A stretch of DNA of 35,682 nt from Pandoraea sp. (GTDB taxonomy: Bacteria > Pseudomonadota > Gammaproteobacteria > Burkholderiales > Burkholderiaceae), in assembly GCA_031291335.1 (NCBI GenBank), contig JARLJF010000045.1, positions 1-35,682 of the forward strand, given 5' to 3'. The translations under genes and the position numbers were made by a program. Below the pieces are notes generated by a model. The model was not told where the DNA came from. It ran no database searches and saw only the letters and a program-made list of their open reading frames with translations. This document shows, piece by piece, positions 8,015-16,625 of the stretch; position 1 is the stretch's first letter; each line of letters opens with the position of its first letter.

Positions 8015-9088
8015 TCAGTTGCCTGCGCCGCGAGCCAGACGGCGTGCACGCACGGCGTCCGCCAGTGTGTCGAGCACCTTCAGGCTGTCTTCCCAGTCGA
8101 TGCATGCATCGGTAATGCTCTGACCGTAGGTCAGCGGCTTGCCCGGTACATGATCCTGACGGCCGGCCACGAGGTGCGATTCGACCATCACACCGATGAT
8201 TCGGTCGTCGCCACCGGCGATCTGACGGGCGATGTCCTCGCACACCGGGATCTGGTTCTCGTGTTTCTTCTGGCTGTTGGCGTGCGATGCGTCGATCATC
8301 ACGCGCGCAGCCAGACCCGACTTGGCGATGTCGTCGCAAGCGGTCTGCACGCTGGCGGCGTCGTAGTTCGGCGTTTTGCCGCCGCGCAAGATCAGGTGGC
8401 AGTCCTCGTTGCCTGACGTCGACACGATGGCCGAGTGGCCACCCTTGGTCACCGACAGGAAATGGTGCGGCTGCGACGCGGCCTTGATGGCGTCGACAGC
8501 GATCTTCACGTTGCCGTCCGTGCCGTTCTTGAAGCCGACCGGGCACGACAGGCCCGACGCCAGTTCGCGGTGCACCTGCGATTCGGTGGTGCGAGCGCCG
8601 ATGGCGCCCCACGACACGAGATCGGCGATGTACTGCGGGCTAATCATGTCGAGGTACTCCGTACCGGCGGGCAGCCCCATTTCGTTGATCTGGGCGAGCA
8701 GTTCGCGCGCGAGACGCAGGCCGTCATTGATCTTGAAGCTGTTGTCCATGTGCGGGTCGTTGATCAGACCCTTCCAGCCCACCGTCGTGCGCGGCTTCTC
8801 GAAGTACACGCGCATCACGATTTCGAGTTCACCCTTCAGGCGCTCGCGCTGTTCGACCAGACGGCCGGCGTATTCCAGTGCCGCTTTCGTGTCGTGGATC
8901 GAGCACGGCCCGATGATCACGACGAGACGATCTTCCATGCCGTGCAGCACGCGGTGAATAGCGCCGCGCGAGCGATGGATGAGGTCCGCGCTCTGTTCGG
9001 AGCAGGGGGATTCGCGAATCAGATGCGCCGGCGGCGTCAGTTCCTTGAGTTCACGAATACGGACATCATCGGTGTTATGGGGAGGCAT
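8015..9088 (-). CDS. aroG: 3-deoxy-7-phosphoheptulonate synthase (DAHP synthase, class I)
   Basis: A 357-residue class I DAHP synthase, which condenses phosphoenolpyruvate with erythrose 4-phosphate in the first step of the shikimate pathway to Phe, Tyr and Trp. Visible motifs are IGPCSIHD (residues 59-66, metal-binding Cys at 62), the substrate-binding KPRTTVGWKG (98-107), GARTTESQ, VGFKNGTDG and MIDASHANS. Length is standard for AroF/G/H. ATG 9086-9088 (MPPHNTDD) has AGGAGA about 8 nt upstream; a longer frame to 9142 starts inside the leader and lacks such a site. The 5' leader contains a Phe/Tyr-rich peptide ORF and a strong terminator, so expression is probably controlled by attenuation. 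Which amino acid inhibits the enzyme allosterically cannot be told from this reading. Confidence 0.95.
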   Translation of the reverse strand: MPPHNTDDVRIRELKELTPPAHLIRESPCSEQSADLIHRSRGAIHRVLHGMEDRLVVIIGPCSIHDTKAALEYAGRLVEQRERLKGELEIVMRVYFEKPRTTVGWKGLINDPHMDNSFKINDGLRLARELLAQINEMGLPAGTEYLDMISPQYIADLVSWGAIGARTTESQVHRELASGLSCPVGFKNGTDGNVKIAVDAIKAASQPHHFLSVTKGGHSAIVSTSGNEDCHLILRGGKTPNYDAASVQTACDDIAKSGLAARVMIDASHANSQKKHENQIPVCEDIARQIAGGDDRIIGVMVESHLVAGRQDHVPGKPLTYGQSITDACIDWEDSLKVLDTLADAVRARRLARGAGN

Positions 9089-9140
9089 GTTTTTTCTCCT
9101 GGGCAGTTCAGACTGCGGTTCGATGCTTGGGATGCGGGTC

Positions 9141-9173
9141 AAAAAAAAACCGCCAGACTCGCTGGCGGTTTTT
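9141..9173 (-). terminator. Intrinsic terminator in the aroG leader (attenuator stem 3:4)
   Basis: On the minus strand CCGCCAG (9162-9168), a 5-nt loop and CTGGCGG (9150-9156) form a perfect 7-bp stem, extended by A:U pairs and followed by nine U residues (9141-9149). It lies about 50 nt upstream of the aroG start codon, so it would stop transcription before the gene unless disrupted. Confidence 0.9.
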
Positions 9174-9191
9174 CAGGATTCGTTTCGGTGC

Positions 9192-9272
9192 TTACTGCTG
9201 CAACTGCCCCTCTCCTTCCGCCAGCGGTGTGAGATTCGCAAAAAAGTAAAAGTAAAACTTATTGGCGGTCAT
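9192..9272 (-). CDS. Phe/Tyr-rich leader peptide of aroG
   Basis: A 26-codon ORF (ATG 9270-9272, TAA 9192-9194) between the predicted aroG promoter and the aroG terminator. It starts MTANK, then has FYFYFF at codons 6-11 (four Phe and two Tyr codons in a row) and ends GEGQLQQ. Such a run of codons for the pathway's end products is the hallmark of an attenuation leader peptide, as in E. coli pheL. Codons 2-4 contain pairing segment 1 and codons 15-19 contain segment 2 of the alternative RNA structures. No clear Shine-Dalgarno precedes this ATG; an in-frame ATG six codons upstream (9288-9290) is an alternative start. The peptide itself probably has no function beyond being translated. Confidence 0.85.
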   Translation of the reverse strand: MTANKFYFYFFANLTPLAEGEGQLQQ

Positions 9273-9324
9273 GAGGGATGTCGTTGACATTGCATTGCAG
9301 GCGTTTGCCGTGCACAGAAACAAC

Positions 9325-9353
9325 TTTATACGCTGAATCGTATGACGCTGCAA
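9325..9353 (-). promoter_or_regulatory. Candidate sigma-70 promoter of the aroG leader
   Basis: On the minus strand TTGCAG (9348-9353) and TATAAA (9325-9330) are separated by 17 nt. The -10 box is good and the -35 box is partial. Transcription would start near 9318, giving about 45 nt before the leader-peptide ATG and about 230 nt before aroG. Confidence 0.5.
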
Positions 9354-9450
9354 CCGCGTGAGGCCGCTGAACGACAGGAAAACGCGCGGAAATCTCGCGT
9401 TTTGATGTCTGAATTTGCGTCATATATTCGTGATATTTTAAAATCACGCG

Positions 9451-9474
9451 AAAACGCCCGGTTTGACCCGGGCG
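9451..9474 (-). terminator. Intrinsic terminator downstream of tldD
   Basis: On the minus strand CGCCCGG (9468-9474), a 6-nt loop and CCGGGCG (9455-9461) form a perfect stem followed by TTTT (9451-9454). It lies about 80 nt after the tldD stop and separates the yhdP-nit-tldD group from the aroG promoter. Confidence 0.75.
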
Positions 9475-9551
9475 CTTTGCTAAGCTTTACGCATTTTTTG
9501 CGGTGCGCCATCCGGCGAGTGACGTCGTGCGCGTCAGTCGACCTTATGCCT

Positions 9552-11012
9552 TCAACCCGTGCCGCCGACCGTCATGTTTTCCATGCGCAGTGTCGGCTGG
9601 CCGACGCCCACCGGCACGCTCTGGCCTTCCTTGCCGCATACGCCCACGCCCGAATCCAGCGACATGTCGTTGCCGATCATCGTCACGTCCTTGAGCGATT
9701 CCGGGCCGTTGCCGATCAGCGTCGCCCCCTTGACCGGGTACGTGATCTTGCCGTCTTCGATCATGTAAGCCTCGGACATCGAGAACACGAACTTGCCGTT
9801 GGTGATGTCGACCTGACCGCCGCCGAAGTTCACGGCATACAGGCCACGCTTGACCGACGCGATGATTTCCTCGGGGTCTTTGTCGCCGCCCAGCATGTAC
9901 GTGTTGGTCATGCGGGGCATCGGCAACGCGGCATACGACTCGCGACGGCCGTTACCCGTAACCGGCATCTTCATCAGACGGGCGTTCAGGCTGTCCTGCA
10001 TATAGCCGCGCAGAATGCCGTCTTCGATGAGCGTGGTGCACTGCGTTGCATTGCCTTCGTCGTCGATGTTCAGCGAGCCGCGACGGTTCGACAGCGTGCC
10101 GTCGTCGACCACCGTGACGCCCTTGGCGGCCACGCGCTCACCGAGGCGCCCCGAGAATGCTGAGGAACCCTTGCGGTTGAAGTCGCCTTCCAGCCCGTGG
10201 CCGACGGCTTCGTGCAGCAGCACGCCGGGCCAGCCCGGGCCGAGCACGACGGTCATCGCACCGGCCGGGGCCGGGCGGGCGTCGAGCTTGACGATGGCGC
10301 CGTCGACCGCTTCCTTGACGTACTTTTCGAGCAGGTCGTCCGTGAAATAGGCGTAGTCGAGACGTGCGCCGCCGCCGCTGTTACCGATTTCCCGGCGACC
10401 GTTCGATTCAACGATGACGGTGACCGACACGCGCACGAGCGGACGCACGTCGGCGGCGATCACGCCGTCGCTGCGTGCCACCAGCACGACATCGTACTCA
10501 CCGGCCAGACCGGCCATGACTTGCTGCACGCGCGGATCGCGTGCCCGGGCGAGCTTTTCGATGCGCTCGAGCAACGCGACCTTGCCGTTCGCATCGAGCG
10601 AGGCCAGCGGGTCGGACGGCAGATAGAGCCCGTGACCGGTGGCGTTCGAGAGCTTGCTGCCGACTTTCACACGTCCGCGACCCGCCGTGGCGATGCTGCG
10701 CGTAGCGGCCGCCGCGTCCTTCAGTGCGATTTCGGAGATGTCGTCGGAATAGGCGAACGCGGTGCGATCCCCCACGATGGCGCGCACACCCACGCCCTGA
10801 TCGATCGAGAACGAACCCGATTTGACGATGCCTTCTTCAAGGCTCCACGCTTCGCTGCGGGTGTACTGGAAGTACAGGTCGGCGTAATCCACGCGATGCG
10901 TGAAGATATCGCCGAGCGCGCGTTGGAGGTGGGTTTCGTCGAGGCCATACGGCGTGAGCAGCAGCTCGCGGGCCGTGGCCAGGTTCTGGATGCCGGTGTC
11001 GATGATTTTCAT
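9552..11012 (-). CDS. tldD: Metalloprotease TldD
   Basis: A 486-residue member of the TldD/PmbA family. TldD is the catalytic zinc metallopeptidase subunit that acts with TldE (PmbA) in degrading unfolded peptides and in processing some peptide antibiotics or antitoxins. The metal-binding motif HEAVGH is at residues 267-272, followed by [17 protein letters not shown], both typical of TldD and absent from PmbA. Length matches the family (about 480). The ATG at 11010-11012 gives the standard N-terminus with a leader helix; its ribosome binding site is weak. It is the last gene of a minus-strand group, 53 nt after the nitrilase-like gene, the same order as in other Burkholderiales. No pmbA gene is in the window. 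Confidence 0.93.
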   Translation of the reverse strand: MKIIDTGIQNLATARELLLTPYGLDETHLQRALGDIFTHRVDYADLYFQYTRSEAWSLEEGIVKSGSFSIDQGVGVRAIVGDRTAFAYSDDISEIALKDAAAATRSIATAGRGRVKVGSKLSNATGHGLYLPSDPLASLDANGKVALLERIEKLARARDPRVQQVMAGLAGEYDVVLVARSDGVIAADVRPLVRVSVTVIVESNGRREIGNSGGGARLDYAYFTDDLLEKYVKEAVDGAIVKLDARPAPAGAMTVVLGPGWPGVLLHEAVGHGLEGDFNRKGSSAFSGRLGERVAAKGVTVVDDGTLSNRRGSLNIDDEGNATQCTTLIEDGILRGYMQDSLNARLMKMPVTGNGRRESYAALPMPRMTNTYMLGGDKDPEEIIASVKRGLYAVNFGGGQVDITNGKFVFSMSEAYMIEDGKITYPVKGATLIGNGPESLKDVTMIGNDMSLDSGVGVCGKEGQSVPVGVGQPTLRMENMTVGGTG

Positions 11013-11065
11013 GCGGTGTCAGGCCAAGGAAATGTATTCGGTAGATGAGGGCGGGGCCGGGGAAA

Positions 11066-11944
11066 TCAACCTTGCAGCACGCGATGCCGCCACGCGGGCA
11101 GGCTCTGGCGTACGCCGGCCAGCCGGGCCGGGTCGATGTCGCCGACGACTACGCCGGCCCCTTCCGCGTCTCGCTGGGCGACGATGTCGCCCCACGGGTC
11201 GATCAGCATGGAATGCCCCCAGGTGCGCCGCCCGTTTTCGTGATGGCCGCCCTGCGCGGACGCCAGCACGTAACACTGGTTCTCGACAGCCCGCGCGCGC
11301 AGCAGCAGTTCCCAGTGCGCGCGGCCCGTGGTGTAGGTAAAGGCGGCGGGTACGACCATGAGCGTACAGTCGCCCATGGCGCGGTACAACTCGGGAAAAC
11401 GCAGGTCGTAGCAGACCGACAGGCCCACGCGGCCAAAGGGCGCTTCAAACGTGCGTACGGCATCGCCCGGGCGAATGGTCCGCGCTTCGTCGTAGGCTTC
11501 TTCCCCTTTGACGAAGTTGAACAGGTGAATCTTGTCGTAGCGCGCGGCCGGCGCGCCGTCGGGGCCGAAGACCAGCGTGGTGTTGAGCACGCGCTCGGGT
11601 TCCGGGGCCGCCAGCGGCAGCGTACCGCCAATCAGCCACACACCGTGGCGACGGGCCGTTTCGGCGAGAAAGTCCTGAATCGGCCCGTGTCCCGGGGTCT
11701 CGCGCAGGGCGAGCTTGTCGGTATCGCGCTGGCCCATGTAGCAGAAGTATTCGGGCAGCAGCACCAGTTGTGCGCCGGCATCGGCCGCTTCGGCGACCAG
11801 ACGGCCGGCCTCGCGCAGGTTTCGTTCGACGTCGGGGACGCTTACCATTTGCGCGGCCGCGACGCGCACGGGGGCGTCAGTGGGCGCGTCGGCGGGGGCG
11901 GAGCCGGGGGCTACGGCGGCTGACTTCGTGTCGGGACTCGTCAT
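11066..11944 (-). CDS. Carbon-nitrogen hydrolase, Nit1-like (probable deaminated glutathione amidase)
   Basis: A 292-residue nitrilase-superfamily amidase. The catalytic Glu-Lys-Cys triad is visible: E65 in LLPEYF, K138 in RYDKIHLF and C178 in SVCYDLRFPELYR. The sequence PELYR after the Cys and HENGRRTWGHSMLIDPWG near the C-terminus are typical of the Nit1/YbeM branch, which hydrolyses deaminated glutathione as metabolite repair; the substrate remains an inference. The first 25 residues are an Ala/Pro/Thr-rich extension with no conserved motif, so a shorter start is possible, though no better in-frame Met precedes the core. It lies between yhdP (80-nt gap) and tldD (53-nt gap) on the same strand. 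Confidence 0.88.
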   Translation of the reverse strand: MTSPDTKSAAVAPGSAPADAPTDAPVRVAAAQMVSVPDVERNLREAGRLVAEAADAGAQLVLLPEYFCYMGQRDTDKLALRETPGHGPIQDFLAETARRHGVWLIGGTLPLAAPEPERVLNTTLVFGPDGAPAARYDKIHLFNFVKGEEAYDEARTIRPGDAVRTFEAPFGRVGLSVCYDLRFPELYRAMGDCTLMVVPAAFTYTTGRAHWELLLRARAVENQCYVLASAQGGHHENGRRTWGHSMLIDPWGDIVAQRDAEGAGVVVGDIDPARLAGVRQSLPAWRHRVLQG

Positions 11945-12024
11945 GTAATGGCTGGATTCGGAGCGAATAACCGTGTCGGGCGTATCAAGCTTTTCAAACG
12001 TCTCGGAGGCATCCCGGTGCGGGC

Positions 12025-15000
12025 TCAGTTGCCGCGCATACCGTCCGGCGAGACGCTGTTTTGCGCCTCAGGCCGAGCGACCGGGGATGCGTCGATCTTA
12101 CTCTTATTGCTGCTGGCCTGTCCGATGACGGGATTGTCCCAGGAGCCGGTCACGTGGTAGGTCGTCGAGAGGGTGCGCGAGAGCTGATCGCCCAGCGCCA
12201 ATTGGGCGAAGAACGACCCGATGCCCAGTGCCGGATTGATGATGGCCCACGCGAGCGACGCCGACGCCGCATTGATCTTCGGCAGCACCAGCACGTTCAG
12301 GTCCTGCGTCTCGCGGGCGAGATCCGTATGACCGTCGATCTTGATCGTCGCGGTACTCGAGTTGATCGTCAGATCGTTGGTGTTTGCCACGCCGGCCTGC
12401 ATGGTGGCATTTCCTTCAATGCTGTCGAACGGCAGACCGCTGCCGATCACGCTGTTGAAGTCGAACGTCAGGATCTTGGCAAGTGTCTGCACCGACAGAA
12501 TGCCCAGCAGCTTGGCCAGTCCGGGGTCAGCCTTCAGAATCTGTCCGCGCTTGAGGTCGATCGCGACCTTGCCGCCGAGCGTGGGGTAATCGATGGCGTC
12601 GGGGCCGCCGCGCCAGCCGAAGCGCCCCGACACCGTGCCCGAACCGTCTTTGAGGGTCTTGGGCAGGCCCAGCCGATCGAGCAGACCGCCCGCATCCTTC
12701 ACATCGAGATTGAAATCGAGCACCGTGCGGCGCGGCACGTCGTCGTTGTTAGCCGCCGCACCTGCGGCTGCGGCTGTTGCGGCGCGGCGTCGCGACGTGC
12801 GCCAGTTGCCCTTGACGTCGAGCGTGGCGGCGCTGTTGCTCAGCTCCAGCTTGGTGAGTTGCCAGACGGGCACACCGTCTTCGATGTCGTTATGCGCGTT
12901 CAACTGAAGGCGTCCCAGTGGCTTGTCGCGCAACACGAAGTCGTTCGCAACGACATCGATGGCCGGGAATTCATCGCTCGGCTCGTCGAGGACTTGCGTG
13001 AGCACATCGTTGCCGTGGTCTTCGCGCGGGATCACCAGTTTGGCCAGCCGTGCGCGGATGGCGCCCGACGGGTTCTTCGCGTCCGGCGCATGCCACTCGG
13101 CGAAGCCGGAGACGAGGTCGGAAGCCAGACTGACCTGCCAGTCGCGATCGCTGCGCTGCGCGCCTACGACCAGTTCCGGCCACTGACGCGACATCAGACG
13201 CACTTGCTTGGCATGCAGGGCGAGACGCGTGGGCAGGTACGGCGTGAGCGCGCCGAATTCGTCGCGCGCTGCGGCGGCCGTGGCGGCGGGAGCGGGTGGC
13301 GTGCCCTGGGTGCCTGGCGTCACGGCATCGCTGCTCATCGACGCGATCACACTGCGCCAGGCGTCCACGTCGAGCGTGTCGAACTGTGCGGCGGCCTGCA
13401 CGCCTTCGCGTGGCGCCGGCACGGGCTGGTTGATGCCGATGCCGCCGCGCAGCACCTCGACGTGTCCGCCGTTACCCCCATTGCCGCCGCTGTGTTGCTG
13501 AACATAATTGCCCTGCACGCTGCCAATCGCGAACTCGAGCGTATCGATGCGACGGCCGCCCGGGTTCGCCTGCGGTCGCAGTGTGAAGCGCGCAGGCAGC
13601 GCCGTATCCGCGCTCTTGCCCAGCGGTGCGGGCAGGTTCACCGCCAGACCGGCGAGCGTCGATTGCACGGCCAGATCGGTCATGCCCTGACGTACCGTCA
13701 CCGTGGCCGTGTAGGGCGTGCTGCCTGTCATGCGTTTGGCCAGTTGTGCGAGCGTGGCGTTCTCGCGATTCTCGCGCAGTCCTTGCGCGCTCATCGTGCC
13801 GTTGATGTTCAGCGTGATGGTGCCGTCGTCGCGACTGCCGCCTGACGCACGGACGTCGCCGCCCAGGAAGGTGCCGCGCAGATTATCGAGCGAGATGCCA
13901 CGTTCGGTGAATGCGAGTTCGCCGTCCACCGCGCCGAAGGCCGGCAGACCGTTCATCAGCGTGACGTCGTTGCGCAGGAATCGCGCGCGTCCCGTGACCT
14001 TCGAGCGGTCGGTGTGCTCCAGCGGCATCGACAACTGCATGGCGAGTTGCGTGGTGCCGTTCGCGCGCGTTTCGTCAGTGAAGTCGCCGATCCAGTGCCC
14101 TACCGGGCTGCCGTTCAGGTACTTCACGAAGTCTGCGGCAGGGCCGCGCGCATCGCCCTTGAGCGTGAGTACGGAGTTGTCCTGCCCGATGTCGTTGATG
14201 TCGCCCAGCACCTGGGTGAGCGTCACGCCGAAGACCGAGCCGCTGTCGATGGCGATGTGCAGCTTGTCGGCATCGAAGCGAAGATTGCCGCGCACTTTCT
14301 CGAAGGCGGGCCAGACTTCGGTGTGACCGGGGCGCAGCGGCGACGGATTGAATGTGACGTCCACCAGCGGGATGTCGAGGCGGAATTTGCCGCCGCCCTT
14401 GGGGTACGGGAAGTCTTCCAGATCGCCCTGCACGGCGAACGGCGCGTTCTGCACGTTGCCTGCGAGCAGGGCGCGTTGCAGATAGTCACGCACGCTCGCG
14501 CCGATGTCCGTCGGCAGATAGCGCGGCACGGCATTGGCGTTCGCTCGCACGATGCTGCCTTTCAGATCGACGTTGCCGTTACCCTTGCCGCCGCTCTGCC
14601 AGGTGCCGTTGACGTCCCCCGTCAATTCGGCGTTTTGCAGATGCAAGGCGTCGACGCGTACCTGCACGCTTGCCGGTGCGTCGCGCTTGGTGGCGGAGTG
14701 CGAGACACGCCACGACGTGCGCGCAGTGAGCGCGTCGAGGTCGATACGCGGTTGATCGAAGCGCCCCGGGAAGTCGAGCGTGGCGTTCTTCGCGTCGAGC
14801 GTCAGGCTGCCACGCGACTGATCGGCGTTGATGTGTCCGCTCAGATTGGCGAAGCCGGGGCGTCCCGCATTGGGCGAGCCCGCCCGCGCCGGGGGATGCT
14901 GGCTCGGTGCGCTATCGACACCCAGCGCTTCAAAGTCGGCCACCACGCGATAGCGGTCGCGCTCGGGCGGCAGTTGCTTGATGCCCGGCAGGTCGCGCCA

Positions 15001-16452
15001 GTTGCTCGGACCGTGAGGCTTGGGAGCCTGATAGCTGATGTCGAAATTCGCCAGTCGCCCGCGCGGACGGAAGCTCGCGAGCGTGTCGCGCGTCTGCGCG
15101 TCGATGGGCAGTGACGGCACGAGAGCCATCGCGGCGCCGATGTCGAAGCGGGGGCCGGCCAGCGCCACATGCAGACCGCGCTCGTTGGTACCGGGGACGT
15201 ACGTGCCGCGCAGATCGGGCACGTCGAGCGTCGGACGGCTCGACGCCTGCAACGTCAGATCACGTGCACGCAGGTTCCAGCCGGCATCGGCTTGCGGTCC
15301 TGCGCGCGTGACGTCGATCCGGCCTTGGGTGGCGTCGAAGGTGAGCGGCGGCAGGTTATCGGCCAACTGCACCGAGGTGTTCTCCCCGGCGGCGCGCAGT
15401 GTTGCTCCGGTGATCGCACCGCTATCGAAGTCGACCCACGCCCGGGCGGCCACACGACCGCGCGATTCCTTACCCGGCAGATCGACGTAGCGGGCCAGTT
15501 CGGTCAGGTCGAGCGTGCCGACATCGCCATAGATCTGCCCGCGCCAGCGCTTGACTTCGCCGGGGCGCGCGAACAGCGGATTGGTGAAGCGCGCACGAAT
15601 GTCGAGCGGCGCGACGATGCCCGCCGGCGGCGTCGCTTGCATGCCGAAGCGATGCTCGAAGCCGCGATTGCGCAGCATGGCGTTGACGTGCGAGACGACG
15701 TCGGGCACATCGCGCGACGCGTCGTGCCAGCGCACCGTGCCGTTGCGAACGACGATGCGCGCCTGACGCATGAGCCAGTCGGCGCCCGTCGTGTCGGTCG
15801 TGCCATTGTTGCCGGTGACCGGCATGCCCGCGACGAGAATCGTGCCGTCGACAAGCCGCTCGACGGTGAGGTCCGGTTCGTACAGCGTGAGGTTCGACAG
15901 GCGCAAGTCGAAGTGGATCAGGCTCGTCCACGAGAGCACGGCGTCGAGGCGGTGCAGCGTCAGGCCGGGTTCGACGGGCGGCGGCGCGCCAGCGGGCGCA
16001 TAACTCACGGCAGGTGGATTGCCGGCCGCGGCAGATGCTGATGCACTGGAGACGCTGGACGCGCCGGATGCCGCAGAGACCCCTGCCGGACGCGCGGGCG
16101 TGACCACTCGGGCAACCGTTGCTGCTTTGGGGGATGCGCTGGGCGTGGCGCGCATGATGCGCACGTCTTCAAGCGTCAGATAGGGATGCCAGCCGCGCCA
16201 GACCGCGTCGATGCGCCCGATGGTCACGGGCAGCCCGATGGCACGTGTGGCCGCCGCTTCGATCTGCGGGCGGTAATCCGAAACACGCGGGAGGATGACG
16301 TACCGGGTCGCGAGAACCACGGCACCCAGTCCGAAATAGCCGATGACGATGAGCGCCAGCAGCCATTCCAGGCCCAGGCGCAAGCCACGCGGCAGTGACG
16401 AGAACCAGGACCGGGTCGCAGTCGGCGAGGCAGGCGGCTTACGGTCGGTCAT
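12025..16452 (-). CDS. yhdP: YhdP family AsmA-like protein (TIGR02099)
   Basis: A 1475-residue very large protein with one N-terminal transmembrane helix (about residues 30-52, LEWLLALIVIGYFGLGAVVLA) after a short basic cytoplasmic stretch, and a long periplasmic region rich in beta-strand patterns. A C-terminal AsmA-like segment is visible (GSGLPFDSIEGNATMQAGVANT, then INPALGIGSFFAQLALGDQLS). YhdP-type proteins are AsmA-like bridges implicated in moving phospholipids from the inner to the outer membrane. Low-complexity Ala/Ser/Pro stretches occur near residues 115-155 and 1085-1110. Start ATG 16450-16452 is directly before the basic stretch. It heads the minus-strand group with nit and tldD and is divergent from glnE. 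Confidence 0.88.
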   Translation of the reverse strand: MTDRKPPASPTATRSWFSSLPRGLRLGLEWLLALIVIGYFGLGAVVLATRYVILPRVSDYRPQIEAAATRAIGLPVTIGRIDAVWRGWHPYLTLEDVRIMRATPSASPKAATVARVVTPARPAGVSAASGASSVSSASASAAAGNPPAVSYAPAGAPPPVEPGLTLHRLDAVLSWTSLIHFDLRLSNLTLYEPDLTVERLVDGTILVAGMPVTGNNGTTDTTGADWLMRQARIVVRNGTVRWHDASRDVPDVVSHVNAMLRNRGFEHRFGMQATPPAGIVAPLDIRARFTNPLFARPGEVKRWRGQIYGDVGTLDLTELARYVDLPGKESRGRVAARAWVDFDSGAITGATLRAAGENTSVQLADNLPPLTFDATQGRIDVTRAGPQADAGWNLRARDLTLQASSRPTLDVPDLRGTYVPGTNERGLHVALAGPRFDIGAAMALVPSLPIDAQTRDTLASFRPRGRLANFDISYQAPKPHGPSNWRDLPGIKQLPPERDRYRVVADFEALGVDSAPSQHPPARAGSPNAGRPGFANLSGHINADQSRGSLTLDAKNATLDFPGRFDQPRIDLDALTARTSWRVSHSATKRDAPASVQVRVDALHLQNAELTGDVNGTWQSGGKGNGNVDLKGSIVRANANAVPRYLPTDIGASVRDYLQRALLAGNVQNAPFAVQGDLEDFPYPKGGGKFRLDIPLVDVTFNPSPLRPGHTEVWPAFEKVRGNLRFDADKLHIAIDSGSVFGVTLTQVLGDINDIGQDNSVLTLKGDARGPAADFVKYLNGSPVGHWIGDFTDETRANGTTQLAMQLSMPLEHTDRSKVTGRARFLRNDVTLMNGLPAFGAVDGELAFTERGISLDNLRGTFLGGDVRASGGSRDDGTITLNINGTMSAQGLRENRENATLAQLAKRMTGSTPYTATVTVRQGMTDLAVQSTLAGLAVNLPAPLGKSADTALPARFTLRPQANPGGRRIDTLEFAIGSVQGNYVQQHSGGNGGNGGHVEVLRGGIGINQPVPAPREGVQAAAQFDTLDVDAWRSVIASMSSDAVTPGTQGTPPAPAATAAAARDEFGALTPYLPTRLALHAKQVRLMSRQWPELVVGAQRSDRDWQVSLASDLVSGFAEWHAPDAKNPSGAIRARLAKLVIPREDHGNDVLTQVLDEPSDEFPAIDVVANDFVLRDKPLGRLQLNAHNDIEDGVPVWQLTKLELSNSAATLDVKGNWRTSRRRAATAAAAGAAANNDDVPRRTVLDFNLDVKDAGGLLDRLGLPKTLKDGSGTVSGRFGWRGGPDAIDYPTLGGKVAIDLKRGQILKADPGLAKLLGILSVQTLAKILTFDFNSVIGSGLPFDSIEGNATMQAGVANTNDLTINSSTATIKIDGHTDLARETQDLNVLVLPKINAASASLAWAIINPALGIGSFFAQLALGDQLSRTLSTTYHVTGSWDNPVIGQASSNKSKIDASPVARPEAQNSVSPDGMRGN

Positions 16453-16547
16453 GCTGCGCGTCTACGAGGGAATGTGGTAGTTTCTGTGGCAAAGACTGTA
16501 ACACAAGCCCAAGGCCCTCCGAAGGCCCGGCCGTAGGAGAAACAGAC

Positions 16548-16553
16548 ATGTGA
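16548..16553 (+). other. ATG-TGA start-stop codon pair in frame with glnE
   Basis: An ATG (16548-16550) with a strong TAGGAG-type ribosome binding site 7-12 nt upstream is followed at once by TGA. It is in frame with glnE, whose open frame continues without another stop. It could be a minimal upstream ORF that feeds re-initiation, or the original glnE start interrupted by a nonsense mutation or base error. Confidence 0.6.
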
Positions 16554-16625
16554 TCCGGCGTTTCATCGCGTTTGGGTAAGCATGCGAAAGTCTCTTCATT
16601 CTCATTGCTGACCGGAACCCCGCCA

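Larger units (their letters stand above)
9141..9272 (-). promoter_or_regulatory. Ribosome-mediated transcription attenuator of aroG
   Basis: Four complementary segments can be read on the minus strand: segment 1 CCGCCA (9263-9268), segment 2 CCGCTGGCGG (9218-9227), segment 3 CCGCCAGCG (9160-9168) and segment 4 CTGGCGG (9150-9156). Pairings 1:2 (6 bp), 2:3 (9 bp, antiterminator) and 3:4 (terminator) are mutually exclusive. A ribosome stalled on the Phe/Tyr codons 6-11 would cover segment 1, free segment 2 to pair with 3, and let RNA polymerase continue into aroG. With charged tRNA plentiful, 1:2 and 3:4 would form and transcription would stop. The layout is seen directly; the mechanism is inferred from known amino-acid attenuators. 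Confidence 0.82.
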
